Assembly: GCF_026651875.1 (NCBI RefSeq)
Contig: NZ_CP104067.1
Location: 3,896,501-3,960,500 of the forward strand
DNA length: 64,000 nucleotides
Origin: Alicyclobacillus fastidiosus
GTDB lineage: Bacteria; Bacillota; Bacilli; Alicyclobacillales; Alicyclobacillaceae
Reading direction: 5' to 3'
The position numbers and the translations under genes were made by a program. Positions 20,074 through 29,586 of this stretch are shown here, in pieces. Position 1 is the stretch's first letter. Every line of letters starts with the position of its first letter. The notes below the pieces were generated by a model. It made no database searches. It saw nothing but the letters and a program-made list of their open reading frames with translations, and was not told where the DNA came from.

Positions 20074-21240
20074 TTAAATGACTTCTTGCACAATCTCCTC
20101 AAAGGCCTGCACGTGTGACTCTTCCAAAATGAGTGGCGGAACCACGCGGATACGCGTGTCGCTGCACTGTGTCACAAGGAGGCCCCTGTCGGCGGCTCTG
20201 CTCGTGAAAGACGCGGCGTCCGCCACGTCGAACCCCCACATCAAACCGCGCCCCGAGACATGTTCAAAATGGCGCAACAGCACCTCCTCTAAAGCCTTCC
20301 CCACACGGTTGACTCCCTCGAGGAACCCTGTTTTCGTCACGGTGTCGAACACGTAATTGCCGACGGCCATGGCCAATGGGTTTCCCCCAAAGGTCGTGCC
20401 GTGCGCACCAGGTGTAAACGCTGCAGCGACCGATTTGCGCGCGATGACAGCTCCTACCGGAAAGCCGTTCCCAAGGCCTTTTGCAAGCGTCACGATATCG
20501 GGCTGAATGCCGACTTGTTCGTATGCGAAGAAGGTACCCGTGCGGCCGACACCCGTTTGGACTTCGTCGACAATCAGCAGCGCACCGACCTCTCGCAGGC
20601 GCTTGGACAACTCCTGAAGGTACTGTGCTTGAAGTGGATACACGCCCTTCTCTCCTTGCACCACTTCCACAATACACGCCGCGACGTCCGTGTCGATGGC
20701 CGCGAGGACATCCTCCAGCGAGTTCGGAGTCAGACAGTCCGGTAGAAGCGGTGTGAATCCATTATGGTATGCAGCTTTTGGCGTGAGTGACAATGCGCCC
20801 ATCGTCCGACCGTGAAAGGCGCCAGGCAGCGACAGGACCTTCGTGCGGTTCGTCTTCGCGACCGCTGCGTGGTACTTGCGGGCCAGTTTTAGCGCGGCTT
20901 CATTTGCCTCCGTCCCACTGTTCACAAACATCACTTTCGCATCTTCTGCAAGCCCCGCGATGCCCGCTAACTTGTCCGCCAACGCCACCTGCCCTGGGAC
21001 TAAGAACAGATTCGACGTATGCAAGAGGGTTTGCGCTTGCTCTGCAATGACCACAGCCAACCCTTTGTGCGCGTGTCCGAGGTTACATACTGCAATTCCT
21101 GCCGTAAAGTCGAGATAGCGCGCCCCAGTCTCGTCATACAGAAACACACCCTCGCCTCGCACCATGCTGAGTTTGCGCGTCCCGTAGTTGTTGAACAGCG
21201 AATCCACGTGGCTTAACGTAGCATTGGTCGTCGAACTCAT
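20074..21240 (-). CDS. argD: Acetylornithine aminotransferase
   Basis: A 388-aa class III PLP aminotransferase converting N-acetylglutamate semialdehyde to N-acetylornithine. It shows YLDFTAGIAVCNLGHAHK, FVNSGTEANEAALKLAR, the DEVQTGVGRTG motif and TLAKGLGNGFPVGAV, whose Lys binds PLP. GGAGGT precedes the ATG. It is last in argC-argB-argD, 109 bases after argB. Confidence 0.95.
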   Translation of the reverse strand: MSSTTNATLSHVDSLFNNYGTRKLSMVRGEGVFLYDETGARYLDFTAGIAVCNLGHAHKGLAVVIAEQAQTLLHTSNLFLVPGQVALADKLAGIAGLAEDAKVMFVNSGTEANEAALKLARKYHAAVAKTNRTKVLSLPGAFHGRTMGALSLTPKAAYHNGFTPLLPDCLTPNSLEDVLAAIDTDVAACIVEVVQGEKGVYPLQAQYLQELSKRLREVGALLIVDEVQTGVGRTGTFFAYEQVGIQPDIVTLAKGLGNGFPVGAVIARKSVAAAFTPGAHGTTFGGNPLAMAVGNYVFDTVTKTGFLEGVNRVGKALEEVLLRHFEHVSGRGLMWGFDVADAASFTSRAADRGLLVTQCSDTRIRVVPPLILEESHVQAFEEIVQEVI

Positions 21241-21349
21241 CTGTACACCTCCATGATCACTCTTCTATCCAAAACATATGTCGCCCTGCATTCCACACCG
21301 CAGCGCGGCCCACGGCCTGCCCGATATCGTTGGCTAGTTCAATTCCGAT

Positions 21350-22168
21350 TTACTTGGCCACCCGTGAGGCGCCAGCGACGCGCGTTCGCGTGGTCAAGCG
21401 AGTCCCGTGCGAGGTGCGGGCGGGATCGAATGGCGCTGCCTCGTGCAACAGCGCGAATGACAGACTGTCTGGGTCACCCCCATCGACCACCCACACCTCT
21501 TTCACACCGCGAGAGGCCGCGAACAGCATCGCGTTCACTTTGGGAATCATCCCAGCGGAAAACGCGGATTCGGCGAGGTGGCGCTCCAAATCTTCCCGCG
21601 TGACGTCGTACAGCTGGACGCCAAGCGAAAAATCCGCAAACACGCCCGCCACGTTGGTGCACAGTAACAGCTTGTCGGCGTTGACCGCCTTGGCGACGTG
21701 CGCCGCAGTCGTGTCGGCGTTTAGATTGTAGAACTGGCCAGTGGCGTCCACGCCGTAGGGAGGTAGCAACGGCACGCGATGTTTTTGCAGTTGTTCGACG
21801 AGTGGTTGCGTGACGACATCGTTCACTTCACCCACCCGGTCCCGTCCGCAGAACTGCGCCTGGACGGTCGTGCCGTCCGTAAACGGGACGATGACATCGC
21901 CAGTTGGATCCAACTGGTGGTATAGTTGTGCGTTGCAATGCTGCAAGGCTCGCAGGACGACCGGCATCGCCGCTTCCGTCGTCACTCGCAACCCGTCGAC
22001 AAACGGCAGATCGATGCCCGCCTCTGCCAACTGCCGCGAGATCTCAGGTCCTCCCCCGTGCACGAGAATCACTTCGTGACCACCTTCCCGCGCCTGCCCG
22101 AGCGTGGCTCTCAAGGCTTCGTTGCCACGCCCGTCGAGCGCGCCGCCGATCTTCATGACAATGCGCAT
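21350..22168 (-). CDS. argB: Acetylglutamate kinase
   Basis: A 272-aa amino-acid kinase that phosphorylates N-acetylglutamate. It has KIGGALDGRG at the N-terminus, VHGGGPEIS near residue 38, and VDALSFAL-like sugar/nucleotide motifs; the domain spans the whole protein. It starts behind AGGAGG, 13 bases after argC. In most Bacilli argJ stands between argC and argB; it does not here. Confidence 0.93.
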   Translation of the reverse strand: MRIVMKIGGALDGRGNEALRATLGQAREGGHEVILVHGGGPEISRQLAEAGIDLPFVDGLRVTTEAAMPVVLRALQHCNAQLYHQLDPTGDVIVPFTDGTTVQAQFCGRDRVGEVNDVVTQPLVEQLQKHRVPLLPPYGVDATGQFYNLNADTTAAHVAKAVNADKLLLCTNVAGVFADFSLGVQLYDVTREDLERHLAESAFSAGMIPKVNAMLFAASRGVKEVWVVDGGDPDSLSFALLHEAAPFDPARTSHGTRLTTRTRVAGASRVAK

Positions 22169-22181
22169 ATCGCACCTCCTT

Positions 22182-23219
22182 CTACATCCACATCGACGTG
22201 GCAGCTAGACCTTCTGTGTCGGAAAAACCAAACATCCGATTCGCATTTTGCAAAGCCTGCCCCGCGGCCCCCTTTTGCAAGTTGTCAATCGCGCAGAACA
22301 CCTGCAGCAGTCGCGAGGATTCGTTCAACGAAAGCCCGATATGCGCGTAGTTCGATCCCAGCACGGCCTTCAGATGTGGCAGTTGTCCCGGCTTCAAGAC
22401 GTGGACGAACGGAGCGTCGCGATACGTATTGAGATAGCGTTGATAGATGTCGTCGAACGTCGGGACCGAATTCAAACGCGCGTACACACTCACAAAAATC
22501 CCTCGGCTCATCGGGAGCAGTTGCGTCGTCAGGACGACCGAGAAGCGATGGCCCAAAGCCTGCTCAATTTCCGGAGTGTGTTGATGTGAGCCGACTCTGT
22601 AGGCGTAAAAGTCGTCCTCGAGTTCCGCGAAGTGCAAGTGTGGCTTAACACTCCTCCCCGCACCCGTGACACCAGACTTGGCGTCGATGACCAGCGGCGA
22701 AGACACATCCACGAAAGCCGCCGATTCGAGCGGCTTTGTCGCGAGGAGCGCGGCCGTCGCGTAACAACCAGGGTTCGCCACCAACTTGGAAGTTGCAACC
22801 TTTGCCCCGTTGAATTCCGTCAGCCCATAAACAGCCGCCGACTGGAGTGCCGCGGCGACCGGGACCTTGTCGTACCACCGTTGATAGATGTCCGGGGGAA
22901 GGCGCAAATCCCCGGAGAGATCGACTACGCGAATCCCGCGCTCGAACAATTGTCCTGCGATGCGGCCAGACTCGCCAGATGGGAGCGCCACAAACGCCAA
23001 GTCACACCGGTCAGCGCACTGGTCTGCATCAAACGCTTCGACAGGGGTGCCAGGTGCGTGCGCGAGATGCACAAACAGTTCCGAGAAGTCCTCGTCCCGC
23101 TCTCGCGATCCGGCCAGGTAGGTCAGGTCCATCTTCGGATGATGCAACAGCAGTCTGACCAACTCCATTCCGGCATACCCGGTCGCCCCGATGACGCCTA
23201 CGCGCGGGTTACGGTCCAT
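22182..23219 (-). CDS. argC: N-acetyl-gamma-glutamyl-phosphate reductase
   Basis: A 345-aa NADPH-dependent reductase producing N-acetylglutamate semialdehyde. It has the Rossmann motif GVIGATGYAGMELVRLL and the active-site Cys in NPGCYATA near residue 147. It is first in argC-argB-argD, with a perfect ARG box at its promoter. Confidence 0.95.
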   Translation of the reverse strand: MDRNPRVGVIGATGYAGMELVRLLLHHPKMDLTYLAGSRERDEDFSELFVHLAHAPGTPVEAFDADQCADRCDLAFVALPSGESGRIAGQLFERGIRVVDLSGDLRLPPDIYQRWYDKVPVAAALQSAAVYGLTEFNGAKVATSKLVANPGCYATAALLATKPLESAAFVDVSSPLVIDAKSGVTGAGRSVKPHLHFAELEDDFYAYRVGSHQHTPEIEQALGHRFSVVLTTQLLPMSRGIFVSVYARLNSVPTFDDIYQRYLNTYRDAPFVHVLKPGQLPHLKAVLGSNYAHIGLSLNESSRLLQVFCAIDNLQKGAAGQALQNANRMFGFSDTEGLAATSMWM

Positions 23220-23236
23220 GTATAAACATCCCCTAT

Positions 23237-23257
23237 TGTGAATTTAAATTCAGTATA
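23237..23257 (-). promoter_or_regulatory. ARG box at argC promoter
   Basis: TGTGAATTTAAATTCAGT (23237-23254) matches all 18 positions of the ArgR/AhrC ARG-box consensus. It overlaps the TATACT -10 (23257-23252), whose likely -35 TTCTCA is 17 bases upstream. Arginine-dependent repression is inferred. Confidence 0.85.
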
Positions 23258-23382
23258 CCGAAACTTCTAGCGAGTGAGAAGTATTTCCGAGAGGATCAAA
23301 ACCCCCCGAATTTCTGTGCGGGTGTCCGTATCAACGGGCGTTTGTCCCATCATTCCATGCAGTACATCTGAAGGAGGCGACC

Positions 23383-23628
23383 ATGATGGGTGTATTCGGC
23401 GGATATACAAGATGGGCTGTTGTGTTCTTAATTATTTTCGTGCTGTTCTTCCTCCTTTGCCCGGTAACTGGGTATGTGGGGGCTCCCGTAGCGACGGGCT
23501 ACGCCATGACGCACTACGACTACAACTACGACGCGACCACGACGACGGCATATGGCGTCGAGGGCACAGCCTACCCGAGTTACCATTACTCTGCGTATGA
23601 CTACACAGAAAGCGAGAGCAGTATGTAA
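23383..23628 (+). CDS. Small Tyr-rich membrane protein, possibly spore-associated
   Basis: An 80-81-aa protein behind a perfect AAGGAGG site. Residues 9-30 are one hydrophobic helix (WAVVFLIIFVLFFLLCP). The rest is rich in Tyr, Thr and Asp, in the style of YjcZ-type and other small spore-envelope proteins. The family is not certain. It stands alone, divergent from argC. Confidence 0.6.
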   Translation: MMGVFGGYTRWAVVFLIIFVLFFLLCPVTGYVGAPVATGYAMTHYDYNYDATTTTAYGVEGTAYPSYHYSAYDYTESESSM

Positions 23629-23729
23629 GTGACTCCCACCTCGTCATCCCTACATCACCTGGGTGCCATCCGACAGGATTGGCACCCAACTGGATGATAA
23701 TGGTATGGTGATACATAGGAGGTGCTGGA

Positions 23730-24146
23730 ATGTTTGAGAATCCGACCGACGAAGTCATCGAAAAGATCCTTTCGAGTGCGAGCACCATTGCAGTCGTAGG
23801 ACTGTCCGACCAGCCAAATCGACCGAGTTACGGGGTCGCACACTACCTGCAGCAGCACGGTTACAAAATCATTCCCGTCAATCCGAACGCGAAGGAAGTG
23901 CTAGGTGTCCGCTCTGTTCCCTCCTTATCCGCGCTGGACGACGCAGTCGACATCATCGACGTCTTCCGCAACTCAGCGGCGCTCGAGGGCGTCGTGCAAG
24001 AATCGCTCGGCCTGTCGGCACCAGTCATTTGGGCACAGCTGGGCGTTCACGACGAAGCGGCCGCACAATTAGCACAATCGCACGGTAAGACCATCATCAT
24101 GGACAAGTGCATCAAAGTGGAGCACGCGCGGCTGGTGCGGCAGTGA
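23730..24146 (+). CDS. CoA-binding domain protein (YccU-like)
   Basis: A 138-aa Rossmann-fold protein of the CoA_binding family. STIAVVGLSDQPNRPSYGVAHYL carries the nucleotide loop, then IIPVNPNAKEVLGVRSVPSL, and IIMDKCIKVEHARL ends the domain. Family members bind CoA in vitro, and some influence CoA-linked regulation; the role is otherwise open. GGAGGT precedes the ATG and a hairpin follows. Confidence 0.85.
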   Translation: MFENPTDEVIEKILSSASTIAVVGLSDQPNRPSYGVAHYLQQHGYKIIPVNPNAKEVLGVRSVPSLSALDDAVDIIDVFRNSAALEGVVQESLGLSAPVIWAQLGVHDEAAAQLAQSHGKTIIMDKCIKVEHARLVRQ

Positions 24147-24185
24147 GTGCGGAGCACTCTACGGTTCGGTACTACAGGCAGACAA

Positions 24186-24224
24186 AAAAGACGCCTGCTG
24201 GTCGTCATCAGCAGGCGTCTCTCG
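24186..24224 (+). terminator. Hairpin terminator, repeated at 31.65 kb
   Basis: AGACGCCTGCTG and CAGCAGGCGTCT form a 12-bp stem preceded by AAAAAA and followed by CTCGCT, 42 bases after the CoA-binding gene. A near copy including the flanking CAGGCA and A-run occurs at 31637-31690. Confidence 0.65.
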
Positions 24225-24423
24225 CTAGGCGTGCCTCATACCCTTCCCCTCTCCCCCCGCTTAGCAGGTCAAGAGACGCAAATTGCTATAGCGTTCCTTC
24301 ACATCAGGCCGTTCATTCTGTAGCTCCAAGCAAACGATTCCTTCTTTACATAAATGAGCAAAAAAGGAAACCGTATGAAATGCATAGGCGTTTCTTGAAT
24401 CGACAAAGCAGGAGGATTCATCA

Positions 24424-24950
24424 ATGGAGGTTCGGACTCGGAAACCGAAACCGATGAAATCAAAACATGTAAAAACGATGAACCACGTTGAATCCTCTAC
24501 ACCCGGATATACACCCGGATTCCGAACGCCAGTATGAGGTATTTGATGAGCATATTGAAAAAAACAAACAAATATTGATGGATGTCTTTAAAAATTGCTC
24601 CGATGTGGTATTTCGACAAGTTCAAATTCAACATCATTCGAGCCTCTTACTAGTATACGTCGATGGGCTGATTGATACAAAAGTCTTAGAAGGCATGATT
24701 TTGAATCCATTGATGTCTCATGGTTTACCGGACAGTTTAGGGGATATTCGAACTGTCGCGGAAATGCTTACGAAGCAGATGGTCCCTGTAGGGCAAACGA
24801 AATTGGACAGGCGACGTGTTGATCCGGGCGCCACATTGGGCCATGACTGGTCGTCCTACACTCATTGCAAGCGACAATAATCAGCGCGTTTCAAGAGGAC
24901 AAAAGCCGGATCCTAGCCGAAAGAATTAGAGCAACAGTTTGGTCATAAAG
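24424..24950 (+). pseudogene. Germinant receptor subunit A remnant (gerA-type)
   Basis: ATG 24424 has a perfect AGGAGG site, but its frame stops at 24537. A second frame from TTG 24488 gives the GerA-family N-terminus (EHIEKNKQILMDVFKNCSDVVFRQ, then LLLVYVDGLIDTKVLEGMILNPLM) and ends in VPVGQTK followed by out-of-frame sequence stopping at 24880. One frameshift near 24490 and another near 24810 are therefore visible. The membrane half of the roughly 480-aa GerA family is missing, fused by deletion to the gerB remnant. Confidence 0.8.
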
Positions 24951-24984
24951 ACAAACGTATCCGAACGGATCTCCAAAATCATGT

Positions 24985-25790
24985 TCATACAAAGAGGGTC
25001 AGCATGATGCGAATCTCGGCCAAACCCTCATTCAATACAGCCAAACCATTCTCGGCAAATGGTTTGGCATCGTGATCGTCATACCTTACTTTGTCATGTG
25101 GTATTCCGTGACACCTGCTATCCTTCGTGAGGCCGGTGGCTTTATTCATATTACGCTGTTCATCAAAACACCCGTAGTTGTGCTCATTTTTGCAATTTTG
25201 TTGGTGAGCGTATATATGACCTTGCGGGGTGAAATTGAAGGAATTGCGCGATGCAGTGAGATGATGGGTCCAGTGATTTGTATCATGATTTTGGTCAGCC
25301 TTGTACTCGAACTCAATACTGCCAATTGGCATCAATTACTCCCAGTTTACAGCGACTCCGGTTTCGTATCGATTATGAAAGGCGCGGTACATCCATTTGG
25401 GTTTCTCGGAGAGGCCGTCATGATCATGATGATTATCCCCCTCATGAGCGTCCCACAAAATTCATTAATTTGATGAGGTTTATCCAAAATTTAGATGTCG
25501 TGATTGTGGCGGTTTGGATATTCAGTGTATTTGTCAAACTGTCACTCTACTTGTTTATTTTGTCCTATGGTTCAGCACAATGGTTGGGGATCAAGAATTG
25601 GAAAATCATTCTTTGGATCGCGGCTCCAATCATGCTCATCTTGGCGATGCTCCCGCCAAACAACGTGATTGTGAGTGTCATTTATCCACAAAAATTCTGG
25701 AGCCCATATATCGTCCCAGTTGATTTCCTCGCCATTCCAACCCTCCTTTGGGGTGTCGGCACGATACGGAAGAGGTTGGAAAGTAGGTGA
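24985..25790 (+). pseudogene. Germinant receptor permease remnant (gerB-type)
   Basis: The frame reads GQHDANLGQTLIQYSQTILGKWFG and continues as a membrane protein of the GerB/spore permease family. It shifts near 25455 (VPQ|KFINLMRFIQNLD) to the C-terminal frame ending at 25790. The first one or two membrane helices are absent. At least eight hydrophobic helices of the amino-acid-permease-like fold remain. With the truncated gerA just upstream, the receptor cannot be assembled from this locus. Confidence 0.82.
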
Positions 25791-25800
25791 AACGTGCACG

Positions 25801-26985
25801 ATGCACAAGAAAGTACGCTCAATTGGCGTGATTTTACTGATCACAATGTCCTTAACGACAGGTTGCTGGGACCGTGTAGACATTAATGACAGGGCTCTTC
25901 TTTTAGGCTGGGGAATGGATATTACAGATGACGAAAAGTATCAGGCAACGGACCAGTTTGCTATCCCTCAGAAATTAGTCCCCGGTCAAAGTGGGGGTAG
26001 CAAGGGTAACGCTTTTTGTATTGCAACAGGAGTTGGCGATAATATCCAGGAGGCAGGGCTGAATATGCAGACTAAGTTGTCTCGACCTTGGTTTGCTGGA
26101 CAGCGACGTATCCTCTTGATCGGGGATGGTCTGGCGAAATACGGTATCGGAGAGGTCATCGATGAATACAGTCGCAATCCTGCGGTTCGTCTCCGAACAG
26201 ATTTGATGATCGTAAAGGGAGGAACGGCGAATGCTTTTTTCAAACAGAGCTATCCGCTTGAACGCCTTCCCGCTTTCGCATCTGTGAATATACATCAGGC
26301 AATCGGTGTAAAACCGGATGTCACCCTGCGGGATTTTTTAATGGCAGCGTCCAGTAATGGGGACACCCCTGTTCTCCCTGCGTTTAAAATGATCTCAGAT
26401 GCTTCTTCTGATCGTTTAAAACAGGGTGACGAAAATGATCCCATTCCAAATATAAGAAGTTTTGGACTTGCGATTTTTGATAGAGACTTAAAGTTCAAGG
26501 GATATTTAAACTTCAAGAACTCGATCACTCGACGATGGATTCGTGGGGAACTGAAAACGAATAAAGTCACTGCCTTCATCCCTGGAGCCAAGGGAAACGC
26601 CGCAATAGAGATGAGTAGCTTAAAAAGTAAAATCAACCCCGTCCTGCAAGGAAACCACATGAATATTCACGTCACCCTTACTGGTAAGGGTGCAATTAGC
26701 GAAAACAATACAAATTTAGATTTATCTCAACCGCACAATGTCAAAGTATTGGAAGCAGCTCTGGACAAACAGGCTGAGCAGCAAGCTTTGCAAGTAATCC
26801 ATGTTTCATGCAAAAGGAATACAGGCTTGACGCCTTTGGATTCGGCGTACTCATTCATCGTAAATACCCAAATCTATCAGTATTTTGCTGACAGTGATAT
26901 CTCGGTTAAGGCAAACTTAACGATACAAAGCGTGGGACTAACCGGACCGTCACTCCTGTCGAAAGAAGATGACGTCAAGCAATGA
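25801..26985 (+). CDS. Germinant receptor lipoprotein (GerC family)
   Basis: A 394-aa Ger(x)C lipoprotein. The signal peptide has lipobox LTTGC (Cys near residue 22), then WDRVDINDRALLLGWGMD, typical of the N-terminal domain, and a C-terminal domain ending near 26985. It should be anchored on the outer face of the spore inner membrane. It is the only intact gene of the gerABC set; without A and B it is probably non-functional or could serve another receptor. ATG 25801 is the start that gives a signal peptide, 10 bases after gerB. Confidence 0.88.
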   Translation: MHKKVRSIGVILLITMSLTTGCWDRVDINDRALLLGWGMDITDDEKYQATDQFAIPQKLVPGQSGGSKGNAFCIATGVGDNIQEAGLNMQTKLSRPWFAGQRRILLIGDGLAKYGIGEVIDEYSRNPAVRLRTDLMIVKGGTANAFFKQSYPLERLPAFASVNIHQAIGVKPDVTLRDFLMAASSNGDTPVLPAFKMISDASSDRLKQGDENDPIPNIRSFGLAIFDRDLKFKGYLNFKNSITRRWIRGELKTNKVTAFIPGAKGNAAIEMSSLKSKINPVLQGNHMNIHVTLTGKGAISENNTNLDLSQPHNVKVLEAALDKQAEQQALQVIHVSCKRNTGLTPLDSAYSFIVNTQIYQYFADSDISVKANLTIQSVGLTGPSLLSKEDDVKQ

Positions 26986-27151
26986 GCTTTCCCCCATTTT
27001 CCGCGAATCGTTCAGCCGATACTCTCATCTCAAGTGACGCTCGCTTTCGACCGCACTCGATATCGACTGGCATCGTGGAGGTTTTTCTGTGGTGCCTCTT
27101 TCATAGGATCTATCTCGCGCCTCGTCCTCTCAACAACGTCTAGCGCGATGC

Positions 27152-27322
27152 TCACCAGTACGGCCCACTCTTTCTCCTTTTCTGAGGTGGCGTCAGTGAC
27201 TCGACCCAGGCTCTTTCCTCAGGTGTCATCTGGCGAATGACAATGGGTGTTGCAACAAGTGTTTCACGTGCAAGGTCCCGATTTGGGATTGGATTATGTT
27301 GCGAGCCTGACCAAATGTTCAT
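27152..27322 (-). CDS. Possible 56-aa orphan protein
   Basis: On the minus strand an ATG at 27322 follows GAGGGGGA and opens a 56-codon frame (MNIWSGSQHNPIPNRD to RRKSGPYW). A second frame continues into the same region. No family is recognised. The stretch 26986-27436 otherwise holds nothing I can identify and may be decayed coding sequence beside the attachment region. Confidence 0.3.
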   Translation of the reverse strand: MNIWSGSQHNPIPNRDLARETLVATPIVIRQMTPEERAWVESLTPPQKRRKSGPYW

Positions 27323-27436
27323 ATGGAAACCATCCCCCTCAATTGATTCCCATAGACTCCCTCATTGCTCGTGCATAATCCGTCGAAAAATAGGACGTTT
27401 TGCCGACTGCGTAAAATTCTTAGCAAGCTCGCGGGA

Positions 27437-27729
27437 CAGAAAAAAAGCTCCTCGGGTGGGCCGAGAAGCCTTGGTGCAACTGGTGTTTCTTCTGTTTTAA
27501 GTGGCGCGTCCGGAGGGATTCGAACCCCCGACCTCTGGCTCCGGAGTTCTACGGAATAACGCATAGGGCGGTATACATGCGGTGATCAAGTGTGTTTTAA
27601 GGTGTCCTAGGATAAGGGTTTTGTAGAGGATTTGTAGTTTATTTGTAGATGAGGGTATAGGGCAACATCGATCTACAAAATTCATAAAACTGGTATCAGA
27701 ACCCCATCCGTAGCAGGGTGGGGTTCTGA
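27437..27729. other. Attachment-site-like region A with tRNA-Arg 3' half
   Basis: A hairpin (CTCCTCGG/CCGAGAAG) leads to 27502-27549. On the minus strand that stretch reads ACTCCGGAGCC, the T arm GGGGGTTCGAATCCC and GGACGCGCCA, which is the 3' half of tRNA-Arg(CCG). No D arm or 5' acceptor is present. Beyond it lie TTTGTAG repeats at 27620, 27631 and 27642 (11-bp period), an inverted ATCTACAAA at 27671, and a hairpin at 27696-27729. The same arrangement recurs at 41.19-41.48 kb. The layout is that of an integrase attachment site with arm-type binding sites, but no integrase gene is nearby. Confidence 0.7.
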
Positions 27730-27745
27730 ACCGTTACAAAATGGG

Positions 27746-28324
27746 TCAATACAACTGGCTTGCAACTGTTACTGCTCCGTACTGAGATGATGTTGATCCC
27801 TCTTTAACTAATGTTCCGTCGTGATAAATCGCTACATTGAACGATCCGGTTGCTCCTTGATTCTGAAATACAACAGAAATCTTTGCGGCCTTTTGAATCG
27901 TAATGGTTTTAGGTACAGACGCGGAAATCGTTTCAGAGTTTGACGAATCATCTGAAGAAGCAACCATCACATCACCGGAAAAGTGTACGCCGGAACTACC
28001 CGTAACTTTAATCGTGAAGTCAGGTTGTGAAGCAGACTGTTTTTGAACAGGATCCGAAGTTTGTTTGGTTGATGTGCTTTGCGTGCTGGCCGTTGAAGCT
28101 GATACCACAGGTTGGGACGCTTTAGGGTTACTGTTTCCCCCGTTCGCAACGCCGATAATGATGAGCAATACCACGAGACCAACGGGATAAACCCACCATC
28201 TTTTGTAGATTGGTTTTCTAACCTTTGGCTGTAGTGTATGAAAACAGAGCGCTTTGGGGACTCTTTCTGTAAGAGTTATTAGTCCAAAGTCGAAATTAGG
28301 TGCAGACCCGAATGCCAAGTGCAC
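27746..28324 (-). CDS. Single-pass membrane protein with exported beta domain
   Basis: Up to 192 aa. The part from RKPIYKRWWVYPVGLVVLLIIIGVANG onward is typical of Bacilli exported proteins that follow a zinc-ribbon: one helix, a Ser/Thr/Gln linker, then a beta-rich domain (residues 105-192). The N-terminal 38 residues do not look conserved and have no ribosome binding site, so the normal N-terminus is probably lost. It overlaps the start of the divergent hydrolase gene by 13 bases. Function unknown. Confidence 0.5.
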   Translation of the reverse strand: MHLAFGSAPNFDFGLITLTERVPKALCFHTLQPKVRKPIYKRWWVYPVGLVVLLIIIGVANGGNSNPKASQPVVSASTASTQSTSTKQTSDPVQKQSASQPDFTIKVTGSSGVHFSGDVMVASSDDSSNSETISASVPKTITIQKAAKISVVFQNQGATGSFNVAIYHDGTLVKEGSTSSQYGAVTVASQLY

Positions 28325-29093
28325 AACTCAATGGCGTTAATATTTTTTATGAAAAAATGGGACGAGGAACCCCGAAATCCTTGTTCACCCGCCTGTATTA
28401 AGCAGCATAAGTTTTCTTCATCAGATGGAGGGATTATCACGGAATTTTTTAACCGTTCGATTCGATATACGGGGACACGGTAGAAGCCAAGCCTCTCAGC
28501 AAGCGATAACCTATCCGCTCATCGTTGAGGACATAAGGCATTTGATGGATCACCTTAAGATCAAAGAGGCGTATCTTTGTGGCTACTCAACTGGGGCATC
28601 CATCGTGCTTGAGTTTCTGTTGACGCACCCTAACCGAGCTTTAGGGGGTATTTTAGTTGGTGGAATGTCGGAAATACATGACTTTCGACTGGCAACTCGG
28701 ATTCGGCTGGGTATCATATCCACAAGAATTGGTGCAATACGTCCACTAGCTTTATCACTTTCCTGGAGCAATTCAGATACCAAAGGGTTGATGTGGAAAA
28801 CTTACCAGGAATCAAAGCTGGGCAATCCAAAAAACATGGAACAATACTACCAAGCCAGTCTTCATTACGACTGTACAGATCGTCTAGCGTTGATTCACGT
28901 TCCCGTATTACTTGTGTATGGAGTTGAAGACCATGGATTTCATTCCTATGGCCGTCTCTTGCATGACCGACTGTCCAACAGTGAACTGACATTCGTTCAA
29001 AACATTAAACATCAGATTCCGACCAAAGCCTCCCATGCATTGAATGAACGGGTAGAACAGTTTGTCAAGACTCATGAGGTGAGCAATTTTTAA
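28312..29093 (+). pseudogene. Alpha/beta hydrolase with one frameshift
   Basis: ATG 28312 begins MPSAQLNGVNIFYEKMGRGTP, then the frame breaks near 28372. It resumes as ILVHPPVLSSISFLHQMEG and runs to 29093, giving a normal length of about 260 aa. The nucleophile Ser is in LCGYSTGAS, the acid is in VYGVEDHGF and a His lies in KHQIPTKASH. One missing base disrupts an otherwise complete gene. The part from ATG 28425 could be translated but would lack the oxyanion strand. Confidence 0.75.
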
Positions 29094-29160
29094 TCCCGTG
29101 TGGGGATAGGTATAATTGTAGAATTTTATCGCATAATTACGGTGAAAGGCGTGAGACGAA

Positions 29161-29586
29161 GTGATTGAACATTCATTTGATGAGAATCATTCTGATATAC
29201 TCGGTTCAATAGTGAAACCAGAGGTAAAAGAATTTCTTGAAACTTCAATTCGCATGCTCCCAAAGCTAACAGAAATGATGCAGATCACTTCTGCAATGTA
29301 CGATCTAACGCAGTCACTACTAAAGGATGCCGAAATGACGGACATCCTAGAAAAATCCATGTTCGGAGATATCGAACCTATTCAGGATAGGTTGGAATAC
29401 GGTGTTGTTTTAGTTAATGCTGCACAAGAACGAGCCAAGTGCGACACTTCCAAAATAGGCATGATTGGTATGTATAAAATGTTTAAAGATCCCACAGTAC
29501 AAAGAAACCTCAAGTTCATGAAGGCGCTACTATCCCTTATAAACGAGCGTCGAGAAGAAAATATTCGAAGAAAGTATATTCAGTAA
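29161..29586 (+). CDS. DUF1641 protein (YrhD/YjgD-like)
   Basis: A 141-aa helical protein with the DUF1641 pattern (LPKLTEMMQITSAMYDLTQSLLKD, later GMIGMYKMFKDPTVQRNLKF). In Bacilli such proteins often lie beside formate dehydrogenase-like or sulfide-quinone oxidoreductase genes; no such partner is present here, so this copy is orphaned within accessory DNA. It starts at GTG 29161 with a weak site. Codon use is more AT-rich than in the core genes. Confidence 0.7.
   Translation: MIEHSFDENHSDILGSIVKPEVKEFLETSIRMLPKLTEMMQITSAMYDLTQSLLKDAEMTDILEKSMFGDIEPIQDRLEYGVVLVNAAQERAKCDTSKIGMIGMYKMFKDPTVQRNLKFMKALLSLINERREENIRRKYIQ

Noticed and set aside
27620..27679. TTTGTAG repeats as a small CRISPR array or plasmid iterons
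   Set aside because: Units are only 7-9 bases with an 11-bp period and no spacers, and no replication gene is near. The tRNA fragment and inverted copy fit an attachment site better.
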